Source: Trichoplusia ni (Eukaryota; Arthropoda; Insecta; Lepidoptera; Noctuidae). Taken from it: 64,000 nt of DNA. Made by a program: the position numbers and the translations under genes. The notes under the pieces are model-generated. The model did not search any database. It saw nothing but the letters and a program-made list of their open reading frames with translations, and was not told the DNA's origin. The stretch spans positions 13,268,001-13,332,000 of the forward strand of contig NC_039483.1 in assembly GCF_003590095.1 (NCBI RefSeq). Direction: 5' to 3'. Within the stretch, counting starts at the first letter, position 1, and each line of letters starts with the position of its first letter. Positions 10,257 to 19,145 of this stretch are shown piece by piece.

Positions 10257-11064
10257 ATTGGGAATCGGGTGACTCAAACCTGTAATTTACAATAATAAGG
10301 CGAAAACAAACTATATATGTACTTAACTTTATATTTAATGTAAACTCGACGGTAATTAGAAACAAATACTTGCAATTTACTGAGAAGTGACTACGTGTGC
10401 CAATGTTATGCAACTCAACTAGATATTATTATCCAAACGACAAAGCGTAAAATATAATTACGTAATTCCTATCTTTAACCTATGCGTTATTTGATTGTTA
10501 ACTTAGCTATCTCAAGTAACAAAGTTTTAATTAGGTACTCTAACACTCCACTAAATATTATATTGTAATACCAAGTACACAGGAACCTACAAATTCCTAC
10601 CTACTGATTGTGAATAACTTGTCACACAAATTTTAATTTAACTTTTAATTTGCACACTGTTAATTAAATTGAAATAACGTAATAATAATTACTATACTTT
10701 TAACAATAACCAATAATAAGTATTAGTTTCAATTTAATTACAGTACATTGACAAAAAAAACACTATTCACAATCGTAATGAAATTGCACATGGATAATCT
10801 AATAATTAACAATATAAAAACTTATAGGTACACTAACCTGAAGAATCCACTAATAACATGAATAAGAATACCTGATTAGAGTGTTGGGTTCCGAGATTAT
10901 AATAATGCTAAAATTAACACCACATAGTTTTTGTGCTCCTTTCGCAAACTTCACAGCCAACAGTTGTTTCGGTTATTTAATTAAAAATCCTGGTTAAATA
11001 TTCCTTAATTTTCTTCAATAAATAATATTAACTGATCTTCAGATAATCCGGTTCGTTAGGACCA
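10257..11064 (-). other. BEL element 5' untranslated leader
   Basis: About 808 bases lie between the 5' LTR and the Gag-Pol ATG. They are AT-rich, hold the primer-binding candidate at their start, and show no conserved frame. A TAA lies in frame ten codons upstream of the ATG (10289-10287). A 3'-splice-like TTACAG ends at 10280, just upstream of the start, so a spliced leader is possible but unproven. Packaging signals are expected here but cannot be seen. Confidence 0.7.
11048..11064 (-). promoter_or_regulatory. Candidate tRNA primer-binding site
   Basis: On the element's strand the 5' LTR is followed without spacer by TGGTCCTAACGAACCGG. A primer-binding site is complementary to a tRNA 3' end and therefore starts TGG, which fits in position and first bases. 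I cannot match the rest to a particular insect tRNA: the complementary 3' end would read ...CGTTAGGACCA. Position supports the call; tRNA identity is unknown. Confidence 0.6.
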
Positions 11065-11266
11065 TGTTGGGAATTCAGGATTCAGATTCATAAATGAAAC
11101 CACTTTTAAAAATGATGTTGATCTTGCGAGCGTGTATAATGGAGTGAAAAAAGATAACAGGTTATGCATGTGACGATGCAACAAATGTGAATTAATGTAA
11201 TCTTAATATTTACTTAATACTAATGAGTGAGTCATTGCTACGATGTAAACATGAGGCGCTCGAACA
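11065..11266 (-). repeat. 5' LTR of the BEL/Pao element
   Basis: This 202-bp LTR matches 4787-4988 at all but one position (C at 11101 against T at 4823). It should carry the promoter that drives genomic RNA leftwards in window coordinates. No confident TATA box was picked out. It is followed directly, with no gap, by a TGG-starting primer-binding candidate. Confidence 0.96.
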
Positions 11267-11271
11267 GTAGT
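11267..11271. repeat. Target-site duplication, right copy (GTAGT)
   Basis: Exact copy of 4782-4786, immediately after the LTR end AACA. Together the pair shows that the element sits where it integrated and that its two ends belong to one insertion event. Confidence 0.93.
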
Positions 11272-11823
11272 ATTAACAAACATGAAAAAAAACGTTTCAC
11301 CCAGGGCTGGGCAAAGGTATCATTCTACATAGAGAAGGTTTGAGTATTGATCACAAGGCTGGCTCAGATTCTCAGGCTCTGGCTCAGGTTTTCTCACCGT
11401 TTCCTTATGCCAGTATGTTCTTTGAATAAACAAGAAAATACATGTGTATGTATTATGAATCACTGCTGCAATCCCATGGTGTACAATAAAAAATATTTTA
11501 TTCAATTTTATTCTCAATTTAATTTTGAAGAAAGACCGACTGGTGCTATGGCTTGGCTGGAATGGAACCTGCACTTTGTCTATCCGAATCCATGCATAGA
11601 ACCGCAAAGCCAACAAGACACACTACATGTTATGTACTATACGCTAATTCCATTCAGACAGACCGTCTTTTACAAGTTATGTAACACCTCTGCCGGTCTT
11701 GTCAGCGCTTCAGTTGGAACCATGATGTATTACGTTTAAAGTTTACTGTAGTGTGTTGTAATGACAACTTGCTAGTTTATCGCTGTAACTTCTCGTTGAT
11801 TGGTTTCCCTGAAAACAAACAGG
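11272..11823. other. Interval between the BEL and Penelope elements
   Basis: About 550 bases of somewhat GC-richer DNA. The part 11298-11390 (CCCAGGGCTGGGCAAAGG, then GAGAAGGTTTGAG) resembles a short interspersed sequence that I recall from moth genomes. An open frame of 130 codons covers 11347-11739, with a 98-codon shadow on the other strand. Neither shows a domain or a credible composition, so I do not call a gene. Confidence 0.4.
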
Positions 11824-11835
11824 GATTTCAGAGTG
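11824..11835. repeat. Likely Penelope target-site duplication, left
   Basis: GATTTCAGAGTG here is repeated exactly at 13276-13287, just outside the 36-bp tail of the element. The last two bases (TG) overlap the start of the mirrored arm, so the exact border may shift by two bases. Confidence 0.75.
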
Positions 11836-12304
11836 AAATGAAACTACTTTTACGGATTTTATCGCGGTTTTAATTTTAGATTTTAGTTCCCGACGTTTCG
11901 AAACCTTTGCAGGTATCATGGTCACGGGCAGACTGAGATGGTGTTCGTCTTGACAGAAGATGTTGCTCGTTCTACCTTCATATTTTAATTAATTATTTGT
12001 GGTCCGACCTACGCAGTATGAGCTCACTGTGTCTTGATGTCTTGCAGCGCTGCTCTTGGGTTTGGCCTTGAGTTTATTTATTATTGGATCCCAAGTAGGT
12101 GATATCTTCCAGCCATCTTCTCTATTGAAATTAGGGTGTTTTTTAATCTCAATAGCCTCGCGAAACATCCTAGGTAGGAATTTGGATTCTTTAGCGAGGA
12201 TCTGTGGTTGGTCAAATCTAATATAATGGCTGGAACCTTCAGCATGTTCGGCGACTGCAGACTTCGTTGAGCGGCGGTGTTTGACGTCAGCTATGTGTTC
12301 TTTA
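11834..12304 (+). repeat. Left inverted arm of the Penelope-like element
   Basis: 471 bases, the reverse complement of 12769-13239. It starts at TGAAATGAAAC and ends at GTTCTTTA, where the two arms diverge. It covers the endonuclease C-terminus and the untranslated end of the element. Confidence 0.92.
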
Positions 12305-12780
12305 ACGCGGGTCCCTATGCTTCGTTTGGTTTGACCGATGTAAGAGAGGCCGCAGTCACAATCTAGTTTGTATACTCCTGCATCTTGTAGAGGTATGTGA
12401 CACTTGACAGATGGTAAGGACTGGCTAATCTTCTTGGACGGCTTGAAGTATGTTTTAATTGAAGCTCGCTTCAGGATGTAACCAATCTTGTCAGTGACTC
12501 CTCTGACATATGGTAGTACAGCAGGCAAACGATCAACAGTGGCTGGCTTCACTCGGTTTCTGTGACGGGGCCGTGGAACTTGGAGCTTGTTGTCTCGCAG
12601 TACTTGCTTGACGTGTTGAAGCTCAGCGGCAAGGTGTCTGTCATCACAGAGTCCGTGTGCTCTCTGAAACAAAGATTTTCCCACGGTAGCTAACTGTTTA
12701 GGGTGGTGGTGAGATTCACCGTTTAAGTACCTATCTGTATGGGTCTTCTTTCGATACACGGACACCCATAAAGAACACAT
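11989..12780 (-). CDS. Penelope-like C-terminal frame: RT end plus GIY-YIG endonuclease
   Basis: The open frame runs 263 aa from the ATG at 12780-12778. A slightly longer version starting at TTG 12792 is not preferred. The first residues, including the ATG, are read from the opposite inverted arm, and element-derived sequence starts near 12768. Order: RT thumb end (VYRKKTHTDRYLN near residues 10-22), a basic linker, a Cys-rich stretch (CHIPLQ...CDCG), and the GIY-YIG core with the YIG motif at about 147-149 (LSYIGQTKR). Then come RVKEH, AEH, and REAIEIKKHPNFNRE, which carries the catalytic Glu and the Asn. In intact elements this nuclease nicks DNA for target-primed reverse transcription. Here the RT fingers and palm are absent, so it is a remnant, though the endonuclease itself looks whole. 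Confidence 0.88.
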   Translation of the reverse strand: MCSLWVSVYRKKTHTDRYLNGESHHHPKQLATVGKSLFQRAHGLCDDRHLAAELQHVKQVLRDNKLQVPRPRHRNRVKPATVDRLPAVLPYVRGVTDKIGYILKRASIKTYFKPSKKISQSLPSVKCHIPLQDAGVYKLDCDCGLSYIGQTKRSIGTRVKEHIADVKHRRSTKSAVAEHAEGSSHYIRFDQPQILAKESKFLPRMFREAIEIKKHPNFNREDGWKISPTWDPIINKLKAKPKSSAARHQDTVSSYCVGRTTNN

Positions 12781-13239
12781 AGCTGACGTCAAACACCGCC
12801 GCTCAACGAAGTCTGCAGTCGCCGAACATGCTGAAGGTTCCAGCCATTATATTAGATTTGACCAACCACAGATCCTCGCTAAAGAATCCAAATTCCTACC
12901 TAGGATGTTTCGCGAGGCTATTGAGATTAAAAAACACCCTAATTTCAATAGAGAAGATGGCTGGAAGATATCACCTACTTGGGATCCAATAATAAATAAA
13001 CTCAAGGCCAAACCCAAGAGCAGCGCTGCAAGACATCAAGACACAGTGAGCTCATACTGCGTAGGTCGGACCACAAATAATTAATTAAAATATGAAGGTA
13101 GAACGAGCAACATCTTCTGTCAAGACGAACACCATCTCAGTCTGCCCGTGACCATGATACCTGCAAAGGTTTCGAAACGTCGGGAACTAAAATCTAAAAT
13201 TAAAACCGCGATAAAATCCGTAAAAGTAGTTTCATTTCA
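12769..13239 (-). repeat. Right inverted arm of the Penelope-like element
   Basis: 471 bases, the mirror of 11834-12304; the coordinate sums match at both ends (25073). The sequence beyond 13239 (to 13275) has no match in the left arm and probably belongs to the element's tail. Confidence 0.92.
12770..13084 (+). pseudogene. Inverted copy of the GIY-YIG endonuclease C-terminus
   Basis: The right inverted arm repeats the last 104 codons of the frame at 11989-12780, in the opposite orientation, ending at the same TAA (13082-13084). It starts at KEHIADVKH and therefore lacks the YIG motif and all of the reverse transcriptase. There is no start codon of its own, so it is a fragment. Its protein sequence equals the left copy as far as I can read. 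Confidence 0.85.
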
Positions 13240-13275
13240 ATGTCTAACATTCGCGTAAACCTAAGAAACCACTAT

Positions 13276-13287
13276 GATTTCAGAGTG
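13276..13287. repeat. Likely Penelope target-site duplication, right
   Basis: Second copy of the 12-mer GATTTCAGAGTG of 11824-11835. It defines the right border of the element at 13275. Confidence 0.75.
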
Positions 13288-15224
13288 GTTTTGACATTCG
13301 ATAAATCAGTGTAGTGACAATCGAACTGATTGTATAATTACGAGATGCTGGCGATAAAGACTGGAAATTGATTTTTTACAACAAAATAAATTAATGAATT
13401 TGAAAAAAATTAAAAAAGAATTGCCATCTTTTAAGGACATAATAAAGGTCAAAAAGATTTTTTTCTCATTTCAAAACAGTAGAACAACACTTCCCAACGA
13501 TACGCAAATTATTATCTCAAAAACCGCATAGTTATTCACGACGAATGCAAGTGTAAAATCATATTTCCCTTAGCAACGACATACAGAAACATTTCCACAG
13601 AAAATTCCCCTTTCAATTCGAGCGGTAGCAAAATAATTGTAGGTATATTTAAAGTTTAGTTGAAAAACTTCCCTTTGAATGTGTAACATCAGTTCATTAG
13701 CGACCATTCACGACGCGTCAGCGGTCTAACTGACGGAGTATACTGCCGCAATTCGTTTTACATTTGACCTGAATTCAGCCTATAGATATAAGTTTGAATG
13801 TAACGAACTTTTTTCAACATTCGACTGAGTTAACGATTGTTTTTTGTTTCGTTTTGTTTACACTGTACATTTTGTGATAAATTGAAATGTGATTTATTTC
13901 AATTTAGGATATCAGAGACCAATTTTGATTGGATTACGAGTTTAGTTTTTTCGACACGCACACTTTCACTTTTAGAAAGATTTCGACTTCTTCAATATTT
14001 TTTGTACTTATAAAATGCGTTAGTGGTTAAATAGGCGGCCATTTAATTAATTTATGAACTGGAATCATCAAAGTAGAGCTAGAGCAGTAAGAGCATATAA
14101 TTGGATGAAGTTTTATCTTTTGTAAGGAAAACCATCTGCAGATATGCCAACAATTATGCACGATACCTTACGTCAAAGCTGTTGTACTCACCCAAAAGCC
14201 TCAGACTTAGTTCGCAATGAAATGCATATTCAATAGTCATAGCAGAACAGCTTTAGGTGCAGGTGGAGTGTTATAGGTCTTTGGTAAAAGCCAAGATGTT
14301 GGAAGTGTGCCCAGTATTGACATTTGGCAATAAACTCGGCCTCAATAACGTGGCCTGTACGTTGTCTTCACGTTTTCGATGTGGGTATAGTAGATGGACA
14401 TGTTAAATTATTTTGATGGATGTAGAGGTGATTAAACAATATTGATGATATTTTTTTTCTTCGTAATTGGAAACTTGCATGGTAAAGGAAATTAATAGGA
14501 TGTGGTAGTTTTAACTTTTTTTATATACTTACTCCATCTTTTTTATTTCGGAATTGTATTTCATTATTAAGCCCCAAAATTAAATTGGAAAAATATATTT
14601 TTCAGGTTTTTGAATCTAGATACAATATGTATCTATCGCTATATGTAAACAGCAATTTGTGTGATCAGCCTAATTGAAAGCAAATGGTTTAATGAAAATA
14701 TTCAATATCCATTCTAAATTTGGTGCGGATTCCAACAAATTTTATATCCAACGTAACAAACATTAGTCTTTCACGCGTCACCGAGTTCAATTTTCGATTT
14801 CAACAAACGAATATTTATCAAACAAACATCAATCGATTCCTGTCAATAATACGCAACAGTTTGAAAATGCGGTGTTAGTTAATTTTGAATTTAAAAACAG
14901 TTGTTTAATGGGAATACATCTTGAAAGGAAAGGACTTCAAAGGGTGTAACGTAGAACGCACTTTTGCTTCCTTCATTTATTCATAGGACTCTAGGGCCGT
15001 TACTTTGATGCTGTAGATCAACATTGCTTACACCAGAGTTATGATCTCAACAGCCTATTTTGAATAAAATCTCCTTGTTGGACTCTGAAGAAGTAAGTTT
15101 CGGATGACATTATTATAATTAGTTATTTTATAAATCTATTTGATTTGGTTAGAGCTGTTAATCTATACCAATTAATAAAAACCCGTGTCCAACACTGAGA
15201 CTTTGAAGGTTTTTATAAAAATTG
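13288..15224. other. No gene recognised
   Basis: AT-rich DNA to the right of the Penelope element. Near 13700-13760 is a short GC-richer stretch (CACGACGCGTCAGCGG). I found no repeat family, open frame or RNA gene that I can support. Confidence 0.5.
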
Positions 15225-15400
15225 CTTGAATATTGGGCCAAAAATGGGCGACTCCCGCATAAAGGAATTAAATCCTTATGTCACTCAGACTCTGGCCAAT
15301 CATTATCGGATCCCACAAAAGCTTGTCCTACGCGGGGATTGAAGCTGCGACACGACTCTCACAGTGTATTTGACGAGATGACTTCAACAACTCAGTTATT
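15225..15400 (-). repeat. tRNA-derived SINE, reversed
   Basis: On the minus strand it contains CAATCCCCGCGTAGGACAAG, then GTGGGATCCG, then CCAGAGTCTGAGTGACA, matching the SINE block order. The 71-codon frame at 15222-15437 falls within and beside it. Confidence 0.55.
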
Positions 15401-15689
15401 CATACATTCAAATAACTCATGCATACCATTGAAATAAAGCAAGTTATAGTGTTTACTCAAAAGCACAAACAATTGTCATAATCATCGATTATTTACGGCA
15501 ATACTGAGTACCTGCTATAAGCTTGCCTTAAATCGAAATACACTGGTATACGTAAATAGGCTACATTTCGGGCTACAGTCTAATTGCCTCTCGAGCCACA
15601 ATGCCCGGCTACTAACAATATACCAAAATAATAGATACTCGAACCGAATTAGTACGCATTGCAATTGTACCTGTACCATGTGCTTTTAA

Positions 15690-15780
15690 TAAGGAGCCTC
15701 TTGAAGTTAGATTGTTGGAGTTGTGGAAAAGAGATGGCACGCTACACTGTATAGCGCTTTATCGCTTATACAACTGAAGT
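15690..15780 (+). repeat. 'tgtggaaaagagatgg...tagcgct' repeat, copy 1
   Basis: GTTGTGGAAAAGAGATGGCACGCTACACTGTATAGCGCTTTATCGCTTATACAAC shares its frame of words with 55430-55500 (TGTGGAAAAGGGACGCTGCTCTATACTGTAGAGCGCTATCTC). The role is unknown. Confidence 0.55.
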
Positions 15781-17629
15781 ATTGTTCTAAGAGTGAGCAG
15801 GTCCTTTGAGCTATGGTCATTGTAGAAGAGGTGTAACACCACTTAATTTTTTTAAAACGACTTCAGTTGTAATTAGTTTAATACTTATGACGCGGTGGAT
15901 TCACAAACATACAAATCACATACAAAGACTCAGAACAAACATTAAAATTTGTCGACTGCGTCTCTTTTTCTGAGCCAGTAAGAAAAAATAATATTATTAT
16001 TATAAGCGTTGGCGTCGACCTTCCTTTTAATGAGTCATGCGACTTCTATACCTAAATATTTTTTTTTTAACTTCTCTATCAAATCTCGGTGAAATGTAAC
16101 TTTCAACGCGCCCAGTTCCGTTATAGTTAAAACAATATCGAACTCCTTATCAACAAGTAAGTGACTTTAACGAAATATTCGTGGGACGTTTTCAATCGTC
16201 GCTGCTTCACTCAGCGTTTATCGAAGTCAAACAACAATAAAAAGTAACTTTCGATTTACTCAGAGATCCGTTCTGATCCTTTCGATACGTGATCTAATCA
16301 AGAAAGGGTCCCTTGAATGTAGTTAATTAGGCAAATAGAAAGTTTTCAGTTCTCCAGTCGAGTCGAACCCGCTCGCTGCCACGTTTGTTTGTTTTCAAAC
16401 ATTCTCCGTCGATTGTTACTGGTTTTTGATGGCTTATGTGGGAATTTTATAGCAATTTTTAGACAGATATGTAATCTGAATAAATGAAAAATTATTGCAA
16501 TCGAGACAGAAACCAATTTAAATTATTTGAAACCTGAAATGACATATATTTTTTAAATATCTAATAGCTTAGGTATATTTTTGTACTTACTCGTTTTGCT
16601 CGAAAAGTTACCATCATAAAATGAATAATTTGCGTTTTTACAAAACTAAAATGTAAAATAAAGTCTTCGTCAAAAATTCAAGGGTAAAGGGTCGGTAATT
16701 AATAAACACTAATATCCATATTTTTAACTTCAAAGAACCCTTTCTTTGTGTTGTGAATGTTTAAAATGAGCCAAGAATTAATTAGGGGTTCCAGTTAAGA
16801 ATTGTAATCAAAACACTTTAAACATTTTAATTAAATAATTTCTCAAGTGTTTACTTTGGTTAAATTTTTGCATTTAAAAATGAAATGTTTCTTTTTGTGC
16901 AATGATTCAAATGGGCTGTTTACATGGGTTGTTTTATCAACACATGTTACGATAGATTGAAACAGATTTACAATAATCTTCTTCCAGCAGAAGATAATTC
17001 CTGTGAGCCTTGATTTAAAAAATAACCATGAAAAAAGCAAACCGCTTGGGTGACATAAAAAAAGTTTGAAACCCTAATGAGCTAACTTAATCACTGCCAA
17101 ATAATAGAATATTCGATTACAAAAACCAGGATTTCACTTACCATACGAAATTATTCATACAGTACTAATTACTGCACGAATTCGTTGCGCAAACAAGAAC
17201 TTGACGTAGTTTAGTTAGCTTTTAAAATAAATTCATAGTGTAGACAGATATCAGGCTTTGTCTGGTACAAAACTGGTACGTGAGTGAAATTCAGATTTAC
17301 AGCATACGATGTTATTATGAACAAAAGGTTCACGAACAATGAAATTATAAAAAATAACATACTATTTTCCTTAAGGCGTTACATTTACGAATATGATGCT
17401 TCTCATTATAAAGTTGTTGTTCATTGTAATTAAACTTCTTTGTTATTTTTTTATGGCATTGAATTTTTAAAGGTTACACACGCGTTTGTAAAGATAATTC
17501 ACAATGCGAATACAGTACTCAAATGCTTCAATTTTCAAAAAAAGACACGAACAATTTTAATTTTGATGTATTTTTTTGCGTAAATTTTGCATAATTACAA
17601 TCGTGAGAGGTGTCATGAGGATAGTGAAA

Positions 17630-17745
17630 ATGATAAAACGGATGACGTAGCACGGCGTTTAAAGTTTAGTCAGTAAGAGTCTGACTATACTCGCCTCCTC
17701 TCCGTAGAAGACGAGTGCCACAATGGTATAATGAGGATACTATTC
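17630..17745 (+). repeat. 'agtcagtaagagtctgac' repeat, copy 2
   Basis: AAAGTTTAGTCAGTAAGAGTCTGACTATACTCGCCTCCTC, then GAAGACGAGTGCCACAATGG and ATGAGGATAC. The head and the ATGAGGAT tail match copy 1. Confidence 0.65.
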
Positions 17746-18218
17746 ACAACATTATGTACAAATTCAGGATAGTCTGAATTATAATGAACTAATTATAATG
17801 TATACCTGACATCATTATTCCCAAAATTATTAACTATTTCATCAAATTTAAATTAGCTGGAACGGTAACACAAAACTACGACCACCTAAACAGAGTAGGT
17901 ACATGCATTAATATCTAAAACTGTAATTACACGGGCTTTAATAAAGAGTCGGTGTCCGAAGCTCATGTTCTCTACAATTGTACATGGCGCCGCATCGCGT
18001 CGCATTTGTAGGGCCCATGTGCGGTAGGATAACTGTCAGGCGTTGAGCACTTCCATCTGTAATGTGCATTTTGGGAGCGGCATACAAAAACGGCCATTGC
18101 TAATAGTCATTTGTTTAAAATGTAATAGGTTGGGTAATAGGTTTGTTGTTACGACTATCGTCACAAGGTGAGAAGTTGATCGAAATGTAATGTAATATTT
18201 TTTTCAGAACATGGATGT

Positions 18219-18262
18219 AAACCGGTCAAGCGTGAGTCGGACTCTGAGGGTTCCGTACAAAT
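18219..18262 (-). repeat. 'ggttccgtaccc' family, end fragment, reversed
   Basis: AACCGGTCAAGCGTGAGTCGGACTC followed by GAGGGTTCCGTAC is the reverse complement of the same family end seen at 2305-2370. The sequence after it (18263-18400) is not recognised. Confidence 0.6.
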
Positions 18263-19081
18263 GGCGAAAGAAGAACAAATCGGTCAGGGACGAATAATTA
18301 TGAGGGTTGCTGCCCTCAAATGTGTGGTGGTTCATGGGATATGGCGGATTCCCATCCCATTTGGTTGACAAACGAACAGTGGAGAGTGAGGCCTCCGTAA
18401 TATTGTGTGATTTTATTCTCTGGGTAGGGAACTCTAAATATTACTTTCTGGCATTACGGTTTTCGATTTTTTATGGTTAGTAAATAGATCTATAGTAGAT
18501 ACACTTGAGTATTTCCTCGAAAATTATTTGCAATATAATAGTCATTCAAATGCTCGGTGCTCTGTTTCACGAATTGTTCAAAGCGAATAAAATATGATGA
18601 ATGAAAAACATATTTTTTTTTTGTTTTTGTTGTAATGTACAAACCTTGCGCATCGCCTAAATAATTGCAACGATGTTACAAAACAATTATGTCGTACAAT
18701 GAGACTGACATAAATGTTCAATGTTCTCTATGTAATAATTAACTGCAGTCTTATCTAAAGCTCTTTAGTCCAATTAAAAAACAAAGCTTTACAAGCTATT
18801 ATTCTGCAAAAAATAATAACGTTTGTAACATGTTGTTTATCGTTAACAACTCTTTACCACGAACATAACAAATGCATACGGCTTAACGAGTACAACACAA
18901 TTTTAATAGTTGATACGTAATTATGCTTTTTACTTCATGTAGGTACTTTTTTCGTAAAAGACACTGCAGAGGCTGGACGAATTAAAAACATACTTGCTAA
19001 ATTTGAAAACGCGGAACGTGGTTTTCTAATTTATAAATTATTGGGACTGGGACTCGATTATCGGACTGCCACCAATCCCTA

Positions 19082-19145
19082 CTTCCCTACTAATATTATA
19101 AATGCGAAAGTAACTCTGTCTGTCTGTCTGTTACGCTTTCACGTC
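19082..19145 (+). repeat. 'actaatattataaatgcgaaag' repeat start
   Basis: CTACTAATATTATAAATGCGAAAGTAACTCTGTCTGTCTGTCTGTTACGCTTTCACG is a familiar insect repeat head with a (CTGT)n run. The usual continuation (CTGAACCGATTTT) is replaced. The next 240 bases contain GGTCCGATCTTGATAAAATT, a possible worn remainder. Confidence 0.6.

Larger units (their letters stand above)
4787..11266 (-). mobile_element. Complete BEL/Pao LTR retrotransposon
   Basis: A 6480-bp element lies on the minus strand between two 202-bp direct LTRs, flanked by a perfect 5-bp target-site duplication GTAGT (4782-4786 and 11267-11271). It has a leader of about 0.8 kb, one gag-pol frame, and only about 30 bp between the stop codon and the 3' LTR. 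Domain order gag, protease, reverse transcriptase, RNase H, integrase and a 5-bp duplication fit the BEL/Pao superfamily, not Copia (integrase before RT). The LTRs differ at one position (T at 4823, C at 11101), so the insertion is recent. No env-like frame is present. It landed 16 bp after the tail of an older LINE-like repeat ending near 4770. Presence and class are seen directly; activity is inferred. Confidence 0.97.
11836..13275. mobile_element. Penelope-like element, 5'-truncated, with inverted repeat arms
   Basis: Two 471-bp arms (11834-12304 and 12769-13239) are reverse complements of each other with no difference that I could see. They flank a 464-bp centre. The minus-strand frame reads from the end of a Penelope-type reverse transcriptase into a GIY-YIG endonuclease. 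The right arm continues into a 36-bp tail (13240-13275) that the left arm lacks, as known for terminal-repeat extensions in this group. A 12-bp direct repeat GATTTCAGAGTG (11824-11835 and 13276-13287) flanks the whole, a likely target-site duplication. Most of the reverse transcriptase is missing, so the copy cannot move on its own. It is probably recent because the arms look identical. Confidence 0.9.
15781..19081. other. Mostly unassigned, with a GC-richer patch
   Basis: Outside the repeat copies at 17630 and 18219 I see nothing identifiable. 17940-18090 is unusually GC-rich for the window (CATGGCGCCGCATCGCGTCGC, GTAGGGCCCATGTGCGG). It may be an unlisted repeat, a conserved noncoding element or a buried exon. 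Confidence 0.4.

Noticed and set aside
10257..10277. Seven extra N-terminal codons of Gag-Pol (MSHPIPN)
   Set aside because: The first codon is TTG. The first ATG in frame is at 10256-10254 and matches the usual BEL gag start.
11347..11739. 130-codon open frame between the two elements
   Set aside because: No domain, an overlapping open frame on the other strand, and repeat-like DNA at its start. Probably chance.
13140..13200. Hammerhead ribozyme in the Penelope arms
   Set aside because: Such ribozymes are known in Penelope-like terminal repeats. A small stem ACCT-GCAA-AGGT followed by CGAAACG is present here (with its mirror in the left arm), but the CTGANGA core is not; the sequence reads CATGATA. 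Not enough for a call.
19110..19135. Simple (CTGT)n microsatellite as an independent feature
   Set aside because: It is part of the head of a known-looking interspersed repeat (19082-19145).
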